Assembly (NCBI GenBank): GCA_900618795.1
Contig: UYJD01000006.1
Coordinates: 380,391 to 444,390, forward strand
Direction: 5' to 3'
Source of the DNA: Cyanodermella asteris
Lineage: Eukaryota > Ascomycota > Lecanoromycetes > Ostropales > Stictidaceae
Length of the DNA stretch: 64,000 bases
The notes beneath the pieces were generated by a model. It made no database searches. It was not told the origin of the DNA and was given only the letters and a program-made list of their open reading frames with translations. Each line of letters opens with the position of its first letter. Within the stretch, counting starts at the first letter, position 1. Positions 21,401 to 30,784 of the stretch are shown piece after piece. A program made the translations under genes and the position numbers.

Positions 21401-21977
21401 GACTGAAGGCAATCCTCGCCCAAAGCAGAGTCTCGAAGACAAGAAGGACGTTCCTCGTTACGTTGTTTTCAACAGCAACTTCTACAACAGCCTGGCTCAT
21501 AACGGACCCAAGCATATAGAGCGCTGGCCCGGAAGGCAGGGTGTTGCAGGTGACAAGCTGCTGAAGGCAGAGATCGTGTTCGTGCCCATCAACAAGAGTG
21601 CTCACTGGACAATGGCCGCCATCAGGCCTCAACTCAAGCGCGTAGAGTACTACGACAGCATGGGAACGAGGCCCGGCGCCGTGTTCAGCAATCTTTCGAA
21701 GTTCCTGGGTCATCACCTCCAGGACTTGTACGATGAGGATGAATGGACTTTTCAGATGCCTCGAACTCCTCAGCAGAACAATAGCAGCGACTGCGGTGTC
21801 TTTGCGGTCACGGCTGCGCAGATGCTGATGCTCGGTCTTGACCCAATGCAAAGCTATGGTGCCCAAGACATGCAGTGCCAGAGAGAGCGAATCTTGGCTG
21901 TATTGCTGAACGGCGGCTTCACTGGAAACCATTTCTTGCCCGAAGATCCTTTGGCAGCTGGCATGCATACCGACTGA
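18486..21977 (+). CDS. SUMO-specific protease, Ulp1/SENP type (peptidase family C48)
   Basis: A single exon encodes 1163 residues, ATG context CCACAATGTC. The last 200 residues form the C48 cysteine protease domain. Its catalytic His is in KSAHWTMA (residue 1040), the Asp in YYDSMG (1057), the oxyanion Gln in PQQNNS (about 1097) and the nucleophile Cys in SSDCGVF (1103). The Trp after the His and the WLND segment near 955 (substrate-side helix) are also typical. Ulp1-type enzymes mature SUMO and remove it from targets, usually at the nuclear pore. The 950-residue N-terminal part is mostly disordered and charged, with an acidic Pro-rich section (about 495-525), a Ser-rich section and a Glu/Arg coiled coil (about 835-880). 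It probably holds localisation signals. No intron is needed. Confidence 0.92.
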   Translation: MSVSDYLRLNRPLDERPKSSVKEPPPNPTSHNQWIVGYAPQGPKSILKHPIEPVVLVPVVELKGAIDYRAHLDYQYAFSWIQEAEAQSRFWQAGGKPGTPPVNETQIQNVLWAYGHNSVDKFRSIYKLENGSDFIRLINNRPGPFWDHWKNLRRKENNLCAHLDRLDTGIDYPRLAYEPPEEPKPELTIQERIQGVKEREYVEQVRADRKRKFDELQGEPEDSTLTPTGDQDCYFIFHDNRLPGAWPSEEDECDLEFTAEEYINAASKAPPTCFQDSARRERRLLAKAHERIERRRASSRKVAELFANSAFGLASVGFWAAKQTSRTRVHQTRTDGYVLETTRFAQGNYSTVKRRHVEISRRYQIRNREYSNVLRRKFKVVQDATRSIIVGVGNVLESFFGPGETRQAHRRAQAERIEAVVAQRSQLGEGSPWLPVSDADVAAWRQEHPDSKAPRDAVEEIIRATRIVEETRHSETTTNVTTDNVREAEELLDEPLPPVPTDEEQELWELDNAPLPPIPSDEELQLEYANYVRFAQTNAISASTNRANVDHVSNINTHCQDRRGNCPPAQTSESEFTVSSSNMETASTQTQPAQQPSMFEQLRGAAYSLLSPAVTYFWATPTNANQPQVQEPVLTGTRRNIQRATDEIRARRARSSGSDSTRLSRREQKSAARKIISQNYTPPTSRTNGQEMDWQADGADSSNYSSEDEQSSPSATSSDDELAGPNRPAAVQQSNNNNNVGPSVTRREWDSITSLSDAFRYMKHDEPKAEVAAAVSQSPPVVPIMTGTKGIPAGQKPIFIASQSSFHARRQPPRMIDVPHPPPRRVEVSESRKQRRLKDQQEKETQARLLAEETARRAREEEERKQKEAEETARRAREEAEAKIKRQGLLVAPTRPAIPSLPRVWRQKLNEAMNTTDRMKVLATSPKKTEITRHSFGTCVPKAGTADASSGWLNDEVIMSYLEHVTAYGNGQTEGNPRPKQSLEDKKDVPRYVVFNSNFYNSLAHNGPKHIERWPGRQGVAGDKLLKAEIVFVPINKSAHWTMAAIRPQLKRVEYYDSMGTRPGAVFSNLSKFLGHHLQDLYDEDEWTFQMPRTPQQNNSSDCGVFAVTAAQMLMLGLDPMQSYGAQDMQCQRERILAVLLNGGFTGNHFLPEDPLAAGMHTD

Positions 21978-23539
21978 GCAGAATCTCGCACTGAAGTTCC
22001 GTCTGTCCCGTCCAAGCATCGTCCTGAGTCATATCTCAGGCTCCGCCACAGATTCATGGATCTCTGCTGTCATTGATCCTTGTTCTCTCGACCAAGTGTC
22101 TGCTTTGTTAAGCCCTCGCAAGACATTGACGCAGTATCACTTGCTCACCTGAGGTCCCTTAATGATTCTTCCTAATTCTCCCACAGCTTAGGGATTCCAA
22201 TGCTCTCAGCACATCAGGATCAGCACGTTATGCTTTTCCAGAGTCTCATCCCACGACGTCTCGGTGATATTCAATCCTATCATCACACCCAATTATCAGA
22301 CAACTACAAAAGGCATTCCCCGCACAATTGCATCTGGTGGCAATCAAATCCCACCATTGCGCGCCGTGGCGAAGCTACCGCAGGAGCTCTGCCTAACTCG
22401 AACTCGATGACATTCAATCCTGTCATCAACAAATCATATCAAGCTCAGAGCATCACTAGGACGAACTTCGATGATGTTTCATTCTGTCATCAGTTCACTT
22501 CACACCGCTTGACGGTCAATTTTGCAACAACTCCGACGACCAAAATGGTTGCGGTCACAATTGTTGCTTGAGGCGCGCCCGTTGACATTCATTCAATCAT
22601 CACCTTAGCCGGCAGGCAGTAAGAACTAGAGAGCTCGCCTACAACAGCTGCACCAGTACGAACAGACTAACTGCCACTTGCCAAGCCTCACGAGAGCCAA
22701 CGTCCAAAGCCAGAGATAGGTTGCGGTGTGTGCCTCTTGGAGATCCTACGCCAGCAGGGGACTCTTTGTCTTTCTGCATCTGGAATGGATCTTCAAGAGG
22801 CATTATCAATACCATTTCAACAGCTTGGGTGTAAGACCATCATGATTCGATGGAGATGGTACGAAGTCTGGAATGTCGTGCGTCTCAGTATCAAGTTGTG
22901 GGTCCAAGATCCGCGACTATTCGTTCTCGGGGTGCATCACAGCGTTTCCCACTAGGTTTAGCCCTTGGCAACGAAGGGTGAAATGGCAAGATGCACATGA
23001 TGGCACACGAGCTTCGGCAGCGATGCATCGTGTGGCAGCGACTAGGTCATTCTGGGTCTGGCTTATAAATGCCTGTTTTTGATACTATACAACATCTCAT
23101 CAAGCAGCACTTGCGTTCAACAGGTTCGTTGGGAGTTTAGGCTTCGATTGTGATACCCACTTATTAGCGAAGCGAATTTAATTTATGACCAAAAGCATAT
23201 GTTGTGTATCAAATCGCCGGTCAGGCATTGCTTTGTGCCGTAGAGCTTGGTGACGCTCTGGGGAGAGGCTTTAAATTGATGGAGTGTTCACGCAACCAGA
23301 CATTACACCCGGGGGTTGTTTCAGCGGCGAAAGAGGGGCCGCTTCAGCCGGATTCTGCCAAGTTCGCGCGGAGACTCCCCCGAGTCCCCCCTCTGAACGT
23401 CTGCTTGCCCCGCGGGGGACAAGCCTTCGCCCTGTGTACCGCTCAAGCTCAAATCCTTCGTCCCCCCATCAAGATATTGCCTAGAATTATCAATCAAGCC
23501 ACTCTTTCCCTCCCCGATCTACCGGTCCATCCTCTCACC
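21978..23539. other. Intergenic region with four related 20-mers, about 1.6 kb
   Basis: Four imperfect copies of a GAYATTCAATCCTGTCATCA-like element lie at 22264-22604. The right end should hold the WD40 gene promoter. An open frame reads into the WD40 gene from 23204, but its residues look non-coding. Confidence 0.5.
22264..22604 (+). repeat. Four dispersed direct repeats, about 20-24 bp each
   Basis: Copies lie at 22264-22286 (GATATTCAATCCTATCATCA), 22406-22430 (GACATTCAATCCTGTCATCA), 22470-22493 (GATGTTTCATTCTGTCATCA) and 22581-22604 (GACATTCATTCAATCATCA). All are in the same orientation, with unequal spacing of about 60-140 bases. They could be remnants of a tandem array, binding sites, or a decayed mobile element. 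Confidence 0.55.
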
Positions 23540-24757
23540 ATGGCCGACGCCGACGAATACGACAAATACTTCCAAGCCGACCACACGGTCGAAACCCAAA
23601 AACGACGAGCCGCAAAATCATCAAACAAGCACGGAAACCCCATCCGCAACAACAAGATCTCCGCCCTGGTCACGGATCCTACCAACCCATCCCAAGTCTA
23701 CGTCGCAGAAGCCACAGGAACCGTCCGGAAGGTGAACCTCGAAGATGGCAAATCATCCGTGGTGCTCACTGCCGGGGCGCCGCTGACTTCGTTGGCCATC
23801 ACGGGAACACTGTCTGCGAACGGCGATGGAAGCGCGACGACCGTGACCGTCTTTGCTGGGTGTTGGGATAAGAATGTGTATTCGGCTACGATCAAGGGGA
23901 CTGAGAAGCCGAAGGCTGGGAAAGTGCTCAAAGGCCACTCTGATTTCGTCAAGTGCGTTGCCGTTGTCTGCCCGGATCCAAGGAAGCCGGAAGCGCTTCT
24001 CCTGCTCTCGGGGTCTGCGGATCGGAATATTGTTGTTTGGGATGTGCAGAGCGGCAAGGCTCTCTTGACGCTCAAGAATCAGCACACGACGTCTTTGTCT
24101 GCGCTACTAATAGACCCGCTGGACACGTCCCCGAGTTCTCTGACGTTCTTTTCCACTGACTCGTCTGGCATCATCAACCGGACGACCCTTTCACTTACCG
24201 GGACCAGCCCGTCATTGTCTGTATCGCTTGCCTCAACATCGCCTCTATCCACCGCTCACCCGACGACTGTCTACGCTCTTGCATTCTCCGGATCAGATCT
24301 CGACCTCCTGACAGCATCAGCCGACGGCACCGCTGCCGTCCTCTCCCGGGGCCGGAACTGGGAAGTCGAGACCCGGCTACAACACGGCGGGCACGTGCGG
24401 TGTGTGGCTGCAGCTCCCGATGGTGGCTTGGTTGCTACGGGGGGCCGAGACGAGGATGTCAAGGTCTGGGATACGTCGGAGGAGAGGTTGGTCGTGCGGG
24501 TTGAGGGCCACTTCGATGAGGTGATGGCGGTGGATTGGGTGGCCGGGCCGAAGGGGCAGGGGATGAGAGTGGTTAGTGCGGGGCTGGATGGGACTGTGAG
24601 GTGTTGGGATGTTGGGGAAGAGGTCGAGAGGGCGAAGAAGGCGGGTCAGGATGTGGACGAGGAGGAACCCGAGGGGAAGAAACAGGGCGATGGACCGGCG
24701 TTGACGGCGGAGGAGGAGGCGGAACTGGCGGAGCTGATGGACGATGATGATGACTGA
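23540..24757 (+). CDS. WD40-repeat (beta-propeller) protein
   Basis: A single exon of 405 residues starts at ATG 23540 (TCACCATGGCC). At least five WD-like blades are visible: VLKGHSDFVKCVAV...SADRNIVVWD (about 135-185), YALAFSGSDLDLLTASADGTAAV, GGHVRCVAAAPDGGLVATGGRDEDVKVWD, and EGHFDEVMAVDWV...SAGLDGTVRCWD. The N-terminus is charged (ADEYDKYFQADHTVETQKRRAAKSS). The C-terminus is acidic (EEEAELAELMDDDDD), a tail seen in several ribosome-assembly and nuclear WD proteins. I do not recognise a specific named orthologue. It is likely a scaffold subunit; role unknown. It is convergent with Rad57, with about 160 bases between stops. Confidence 0.8.
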   Translation: MADADEYDKYFQADHTVETQKRRAAKSSNKHGNPIRNNKISALVTDPTNPSQVYVAEATGTVRKVNLEDGKSSVVLTAGAPLTSLAITGTLSANGDGSATTVTVFAGCWDKNVYSATIKGTEKPKAGKVLKGHSDFVKCVAVVCPDPRKPEALLLLSGSADRNIVVWDVQSGKALLTLKNQHTTSLSALLIDPLDTSPSSLTFFSTDSSGIINRTTLSLTGTSPSLSVSLASTSPLSTAHPTTVYALAFSGSDLDLLTASADGTAAVLSRGRNWEVETRLQHGGHVRCVAAAPDGGLVATGGRDEDVKVWDTSEERLVVRVEGHFDEVMAVDWVAGPKGQGMRVVSAGLDGTVRCWDVGEEVERAKKAGQDVDEEEPEGKKQGDGPALTAEEEAELAELMDDDDD

Positions 24758-24915
24758 AAGTGTTTTGATGATAGGACGGCTTCGTAAGATGTGCCCTGGC
24801 AGTATTCACGTGTTGTGAATCAATGCATGTGCACAAAATGACTATGTCCATGCAGCGGCGGATTGATTCTGCACAACTTCGATTCAGATGAGAGAAATTG
24901 ATACACGCTTTGAAG

Positions 24916-26334
24916 CTAATCATCGTCACTTGTGCCATTCACGCTTCTTAGGCCCCCCGACCATATCTCATACTCAGCACCAGGATCATCCTCATCCGAC
25001 TCCTGCGCCCACGGAGCGAAAACCAGTCTCGCCCATCTCCTGAATCTCTTGGGCGCCCAGTCAGCCCCACTCATATCGTCTTCGCCAGCAGTAATCGAAG
25101 TCGTTCCAGCGGTGTTGACCTTCTTCGAAACCCAATCCGTCTGTTTATACAAAGCAATCCTGCAGCTCACCTGGTTCGACCACACCATACCCAAAGCCGG
25201 AACCTTCTGCGATCCCCGTCCCGCCCAATTGACACCCACGCTCCCCGGCCTCGAGTCGCCCCATCCGGTGAACCATCTCTGCTGGTGATCGAGCGTCATC
25301 ACCGCGTCTGTGATTCCGTTCGGGTCGCTGTCTATTCCTGGAGTAGATGATGGCTGGCTAAGCCCTTGCTCCGTCGGCGAGCTCATCAGTCCCTGGCTGG
25401 GATCTCTGTGATTTTGCGGCTGTAGTGGCTGCCGTTGTTCGTTCATTGTTATCCCGTTCGGCGTCGCCGTTGCCGGACCCAGCTTATCAGCAACCTGGTT
25501 CGCACATATAATTGCACAGTCATGCTTTTTGGCCAGACCTCTCAGCAAGGTCCCCAGCCGTATCAGCTCTGCTGACCTATCGCTCAACACCTTCCCCTGC
25601 CCGCCGCGTCCCCCCGTCGTTGCGGGCGTTTCGGCCCCGCCCCGCAGCGGCTCGCCCCTGTAGTTTGCTGCAATGCTGTCTATGACCACGACTCCGATGC
25701 CATGTCGCTCGATCACGACCGGCAGCTGGAAATTCAAGATGTGATCCTGGACTTCGAGGTCCTGGGCGTTGAGCATCAATATCTGCTCCAGCGACGGTTT
25801 CACGTCTGAGCTTTGAATAATGGGGTTGCTGGCGATGATCTCCGCAACGCGTTGCGTTGGCAGCGCGTGTTCGGTGCTGAGGTACAACGACGGTCGTGAT
25901 AAGCCGTATGGTGGGGGCAGCTGTGATGATACGAGTGTGCTGAGGAGCCACTGTGTTTTCCCTGAGCCTGAAGGACCTACGACCTCGTGTATGTAGCCTG
26001 GCCGGAAGCCGCCGCCGAGAAGAGCATCAAGTGCCGGGTCGAGCGTAGATACACGAGGGTCGGAGCTTGTAACCGTAGCCGTAGGTGACGATGGTGTGGT
26101 ATTTTGGAGACTTGAAAGGGGCTGCGTATACTTGATCTGGCCTTGTAGCTGTCCAATAATCTGTTGTTTCAATTCTCGGATCACAGGTACGGGGATGTTG
26201 GCGCGTTTAGCCAGGTCCACGGCTTCGAGCGCTACAATGTCGCTTGTGGTGATGTATTGCGCTTCCAAGTCGGACACGGCGTCATTGAGCGTGTCACTGG
26301 CGAAGGTCAGGCCCAAGGCATACACATCGGTCAT
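24916..26334 (-). CDS. DNA repair protein Rad57-like (Rad51 paralogue, RecA fold)
   Basis: A single exon encodes 472 residues. The RecA core starts near 95 (RVSTLDPALDALLGGGF). Walker A is GPSGSGKT at 120-127 and Walker B is VVVIDSIA at about 215-222, followed by the L1-side segment and CAIICANQVADKL. The late KVPALGMVWSNQVSCRIALYK stretch is typical of Rad57/XRCC3. Rad57 works with Rad55 to stabilise Rad51 filaments in homologous recombination. A Gln/Pro-rich insertion (about 310-365) separates the core from the last strands, and an acidic patch (ESDEDDPG) lies near the end; both explain the extra length relative to the roughly 350-residue fission yeast protein. No intron is needed. Paralogue assignment (Rad57 rather than Rad55 or Dmc1) is by resemblance. 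Confidence 0.82.
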   Translation of the reverse strand: MTDVYALGLTFASDTLNDAVSDLEAQYITTSDIVALEAVDLAKRANIPVPVIRELKQQIIGQLQGQIKYTQPLSSLQNTTPSSPTATVTSSDPRVSTLDPALDALLGGGFRPGYIHEVVGPSGSGKTQWLLSTLVSSQLPPPYGLSRPSLYLSTEHALPTQRVAEIIASNPIIQSSDVKPSLEQILMLNAQDLEVQDHILNFQLPVVIERHGIGVVVIDSIAANYRGEPLRGGAETPATTGGRGGQGKVLSDRSAELIRLGTLLRGLAKKHDCAIICANQVADKLGPATATPNGITMNEQRQPLQPQNHRDPSQGLMSSPTEQGLSQPSSTPGIDSDPNGITDAVMTLDHQQRWFTGWGDSRPGSVGVNWAGRGSQKVPALGMVWSNQVSCRIALYKQTDWVSKKVNTAGTTSITAGEDDMSGADWAPKRFRRWARLVFAPWAQESDEDDPGAEYEIWSGGLRSVNGTSDDD

Positions 26335-28111
26335 GGTAGCAAGTGAGTGGCCATCCGATATTTGGGGTTGAAAGGTGGCGGAAGTGCGCGAGCGTCGCGT
26401 GCCAGGGGTTGAGAACGCGTACCGAACGATTGCTCAAACCCCATGATGGGTCGAGGGATTGGCGATTGTGCACAAACAGCACTCTGATCGTGCTTGTCTT
26501 GGTGTCGAAGCCGTGCGAAGTGTAGTCGCGGAACCTGCATGTAGCAGCAGCCGACCAATGCCATGAAGGCATTTAAACGTTGCCTTTTAACCACTCGCCT
26601 ATACTGGGGAGATTTCGCTATCGCAACCAGTCTCCGAATTGGCTGCTGTGTCTCGTTCACAGTTACTCACGGGTAATTGTTTTTTTATTTTTCGTCTTAT
26701 ATTTTTCAACGACATGTTTTACATCAGCATACGAAACTGGACGTAACTATGGATGATGATTCCTGGGCTCAGGGCAAAAGAAATCTAGTTCAACTGTATG
26801 TTTTGTTGATAGAAATGGGCTCTTTTGTACGCTCATTACAAACGCTGAGCGTAATCACCCATCGAGCTGCGTTATACTATGTTAGGTCTTGACGGTTCTG
26901 TAAAAATACGCCATCGGAACGGCCCACAAGTGCAAAAGTGACAGAACTCATCCGCCAGGTGCAGATAGACATTCCTCCCATATTTACCATTGTAATCTCA
27001 GCATGTTCACTTGGTGCTGGTCTCGACAACTTTCGGCCCGCCATCCGAATCAAACTCGACATAATCGAATCCGAGATGCAGCTTCTTCATGCACTGCGTA
27101 TCCCATTATTGATAATATGTGATCAGTCCACCCTCATCTGCAGCATTGATGACGCCGACGGAGCCCCGTATTGGGCGCTTCAGGCCCTGCAACGCTCCGG
27201 ACAGATGGACGATCCAGGCTGGCTAGGGGAACAGGTTTCGGCATTGAAGCATTTGTGCACTCTGCGCTAGCCATGCCAGCCAGGAATGGCACGGCAACAA
27301 GTAGCCTCGTAAAGTGCATGATGGCTTCAGAGCTTGCTAGCCAATATGGCAGATGCCAGTCCATTAAATACTGCGCCTATGGGAGAATGCTGTGATCGCT
27401 TCTCTCCCACCAACCATGGACTCGCTTAAAATTCGCTTCGGTTCGTGTTGCATATCGAGTGAACATCGAAACAGAATCATGTTGGCTAGCGGAACTGACA
27501 CGTAAGAACTTTGGAGCAGATTGATGAGATGATGCGCATCATCGCGTGGCTTGTGGATGATCAAGGCGGATCAAAGTGTGGTTGTTGTGACAAGGCTTCG
27601 CCTTTGCCGAACTCAAACGCCAAGTAGCACCCACTCTGGTTACGACCGACATTCGTCGGCCCAGTTCACCTGCACGTGCGGTACCAAAGCTTGTTATTCA
27701 GATACACAGCGTTCGGGATCACTGAACCGGAAACAGGCAGATATTCAGCTGATTGAGGTGTGACGTTGATTGAGCCTGCATCTCGGGGCTTCCTCGAAAT
27801 GGGTCGCCTCGCAAACGCAGATGAGCGGCCAATAGGTTCGTCGCTGACAGATCTTAGTTTCAACCCCGCCTTGATCTGCGTCGAACGCGAAGAAGGCTGT
27901 CGAATGTCTTCGTCTCGTTACAGCGTGATGAACCCCGAAACTTTGATCGAACATAAAGATCGACACCCCAGATCCTGGTCACATCATTGAACCAACTTGG
28001 GACAGAACCATAGATGAGTTATCAGCATATGTTCCTGCATGCTGAACTTTTCTTCCACTTGAAGATATCAAGCTTATGGAGTCCAAAATCACTCATTCGA
28101 ACAACAGCCTG
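26335..28111. other. Gene-poor region with decayed coding sequence
   Basis: About 1.8 kb between Rad57 and the P450, partly AT-rich (near 26680-26720). The minus strand carries coding-like stretches in changing frames at about 27030-27320 and 27666-27780, described separately. No intact gene is clear. Confidence 0.45.
27030..27319 (-). pseudogene. Candidate decayed small secreted protein gene
   Basis: An ATG at 27319 opens with a good signal peptide (MHFTRLLVAVPFLAGMASA, then ECTNAS). After about 30 codons the same frame becomes Arg-rich and stops at 27134. The +2 frame then reads protein-like for about 37 codons, meets one TAA, and continues protein-like in that frame (CMKKLHLGFDYVEFDSDG) to a stop. 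One frameshift plus one premature stop would explain this, but undetected introns are an alternative. I do not recognise a family. A further coding-like block (SAEYLPVSGSVIPNAVYL) lies about 350 bases upstream on the same strand. Confidence 0.3.
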
Positions 28112-29841
28112 TCACTTTGACGCAACACTGACCACGAACTCCCCTGCCCTCGGATCCGGTCTCGGGGAGAACCTGTCCATCCAAATGTCAACGACCTCCC
28201 GACCTACACCCTGAGCCAACTTCAACCTCTTCCCAAATTTCCGCACGAATGTCGCCACCCCGAGATACATCTCCGCTTGCGCCAAGTGCAGTCCAACACA
28301 GTTCCTCGGTCCCTTGCCCCACACAACCAAGTATGCGGACAGCGGCCGGCCATCAGGCGCCCGCGGCAGATGCTCAACTCCATTGCCATCCTTTCGTGGA
28401 AGCCAACGATCCGGTCTGAATTCGCGCGGCGAGTCGAAGACCCAAGGCGAATACAGCATGTCGCGGAGAGACATGCTGGCCGCGGCTCCTGCTGGGATGA
28501 TTTTCGGCATGTTCGCATATTCGGGCTTGTCTGGGAGGTGGACATCGTTCGCGAACACGCGAGGTGAGGTCTGGGATAAACCGACGTTGAGGCGCAAGGC
28601 TTCGTTCACGCATGCGTTCAGGTAAGGGAGTTGCTGTAGCGCTTGCACCGAGGGAACCGCTTTCTCGTCCGGGATGGCTGCCACGAGTTCTGTGTACAGG
28701 AGATCCAGACATTTGGGGTTGTCGAAGATGTGGAATGTGGCGACGGTCAGGGCATTCGCCACGGTCTCGACTGCAGCGCCGCAGAGGTCTGTGATTTCTT
28801 GTAGAACTCTTTCGTTGTCCCGCTCTGCTGGAGGTAGGTCGGACTCGAGCAGCCGGGCAAGAACAGTGTTCTCATAAGCCATGCTCTCATTACCAATCGC
28901 AGCTTTGGACTCCGGACTTTTGACCCTTTGAGTCGCAACTTGAATATCTGTAATGATTTGCTAGCTCTGCGGTCAGCTTCAATGAAGTCATTGCAGCTGC
29001 TGTATACGCACCTGCTTGAATTCAACGACAGGCTTGGATGCCGGATTAAGCATCACCTGAGCCCAGTCCGGCAGCGCCATAGTAATCTGCATAATCCAGG
29101 GAAACTCGGTGACCACATGTATTCCCGCAAGCAGCTGATACATGCCTTGCACGAACAAGGACTTGAATCCCTCGCTTTCGATGAACCCAGGCGCGGACCC
29201 GACGCAATACTCAGCAATGGCATCGGATGCAAAGCAGCCCCACACGAGTTTGGGATTCAGTATTGGGCCCTTGCCTGCGTACTTCGCCTCGATTATCTCG
29301 TATATGCGATCCAAGTGTTTCTGAAGCGAAGGGACGAAGCTGGAGATACTCCGCTGGCTGAAGATTGGATTGAGCGCACTGCGACGCTGACGATGGTGGA
29401 GATGATCTATCGTGAAGTGGGAAGACATAGGCAAACCCAGCCGATTTCGCAGTATTGATCGTCTGTTTGCATAGTGAGTCGCCGAGTAGAAGTGGTCGTA
29501 GAATGTCTCATCTCGAATGTGGATCTCAGATGGACTGATCCTGACCACGGGCCCTGCAGACATACAACGTTAGACAAATCCGCAGACGAGATGCATTGGC
29601 ATACCATATTTATCATGCCATCTGTCAATCTCGAACATGAATCTTCCGCCATCGCCAGAGAGTTCATGGTATGTCTGGACCCACTGGGTGACGGCAGCCA
29701 AACGCGGTCCTGGAAATCCCGCAATGGACTGAAGCACAAACGGTATGTGCACACCGAAGTCAAGTAGGCAAAGGTCGAAAAAAGAAACAGCTGGATCCAC
29801 GATGGCCGGACATCATCGAAGTATTCAGCAAGTAAAGCCAT
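28112..29841 (-). pseudogene. Cytochrome P450 gene with an apparent single-base frameshift in exon 1
   Basis: Exons are complement(29605..29841), (29012..29553) and (28112..28960), with introns of 51 nt each (GTATGC/TGCAG and GTGCGT/GCTAG). Exon sum is 1628 nt, one short of a multiple of three. Exon 1 starts with a normal membrane anchor and the YRLCFSPLR stretch. The proline hinge GFPGPRLAAVT is in a different frame, so one base seems missing near 29716-29722. Downstream all is in frame: the P450 I-helix region, ExxR (EALR), the PERF-like region (FRPDRW) and the haem loop WGKGPRNCVG, where the usual Phe is Trp. An intact form would have about 542 residues, normal for ER-anchored fungal P450s. 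It shares strand and neighbourhood with a BVMO gene. A sequencing error would look the same. Confidence 0.75.
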
Positions 29842-30784
29842 CTTTGGGAAGCTATTCTTGTGCTACGGCGGGGCGGGTCGAGGAGGAGAGGCAATAGATG
29901 GCGACATAAACTTGACCACATGCCCCTCAACGACACGCCCACACCGGGACCATGTTCAGCTGCTCCAGCGAAGCCAACACAGCTGTGTGCCATTTCAAAT
30001 TTGTCTCGTTGGTCAGAACCGGGAGCTCATGCAGAAGCTCAGCGACTAGTGCTCACCCACATATGCAGGGCGTTTGCTGGAACCAATCAGGAGCAACTCA
30101 TGGCATCATGCGCTTGTTGGCCGTTCGAACATTGAGGATCAGCGCTTCGTGTATTGCTTCGCGACCAGGAGTGAATTTCGCCTACTTAATCAAGTGAAGC
30201 AAAGAGAGAAGCCACAGGGGACACCATCGTCATCGATTCGGCCCACGTGATATTTGTTCAACATCACATCACGCAATGTAAGGCTGAAGCTGGATCTGAA
30301 CTTTGCGAAGCGAAGTACTTTGGTTGCTTGTGCTAAAGGTATGTCGGAACATGGAATGCAGCAAAAGGCCGAACAAACCAGCGCCACAGTGCGTGCGCAG
30401 CGTATCAGTAACGAGACAACATGGGTTTCCTTGAAGAAGCCCTGAATGTCTTGAGTAGGATAGTATCAATTCAACAATCAACATAAACGTTGTGCCCCTT
30501 CTCAGCCTTATCTTATGCATCACGGATTGGAACGTGAGGCTCTACATTTGCAGACTTTTGCCGGCTGCGGATAGAGCCATCATTCTGCGTCCATGGAACC
30601 TTTTCGAGAGTTCCTTGTCGTCATTTGGTAAAGGATTGACCTGTGAGCCCTAGGCATGGCTCACAAGTGATCCAGAATTGCGATGTCGGTTTCATAGATT
30701 CGCTCGGGAATCTCTTCTTGTCTGGGAAGGCACAGTTTGTACTTCAACACATCAATATCTCAGACTCGTCAGCAAAAACACGGG
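29842..30784. other. Intergenic region between P450 and BVMO genes
   Basis: About 0.94 kb. It should hold the P450 promoter and the BVMO 3' UTR. No protein-like frame was seen. Confidence 0.5.

Noticed and set aside
23204-23539. 112-codon N-terminal extension of the WD40 protein
   Set aside because: The frame is open but not protein-like, and the ATG at 23540 has a strong start context.
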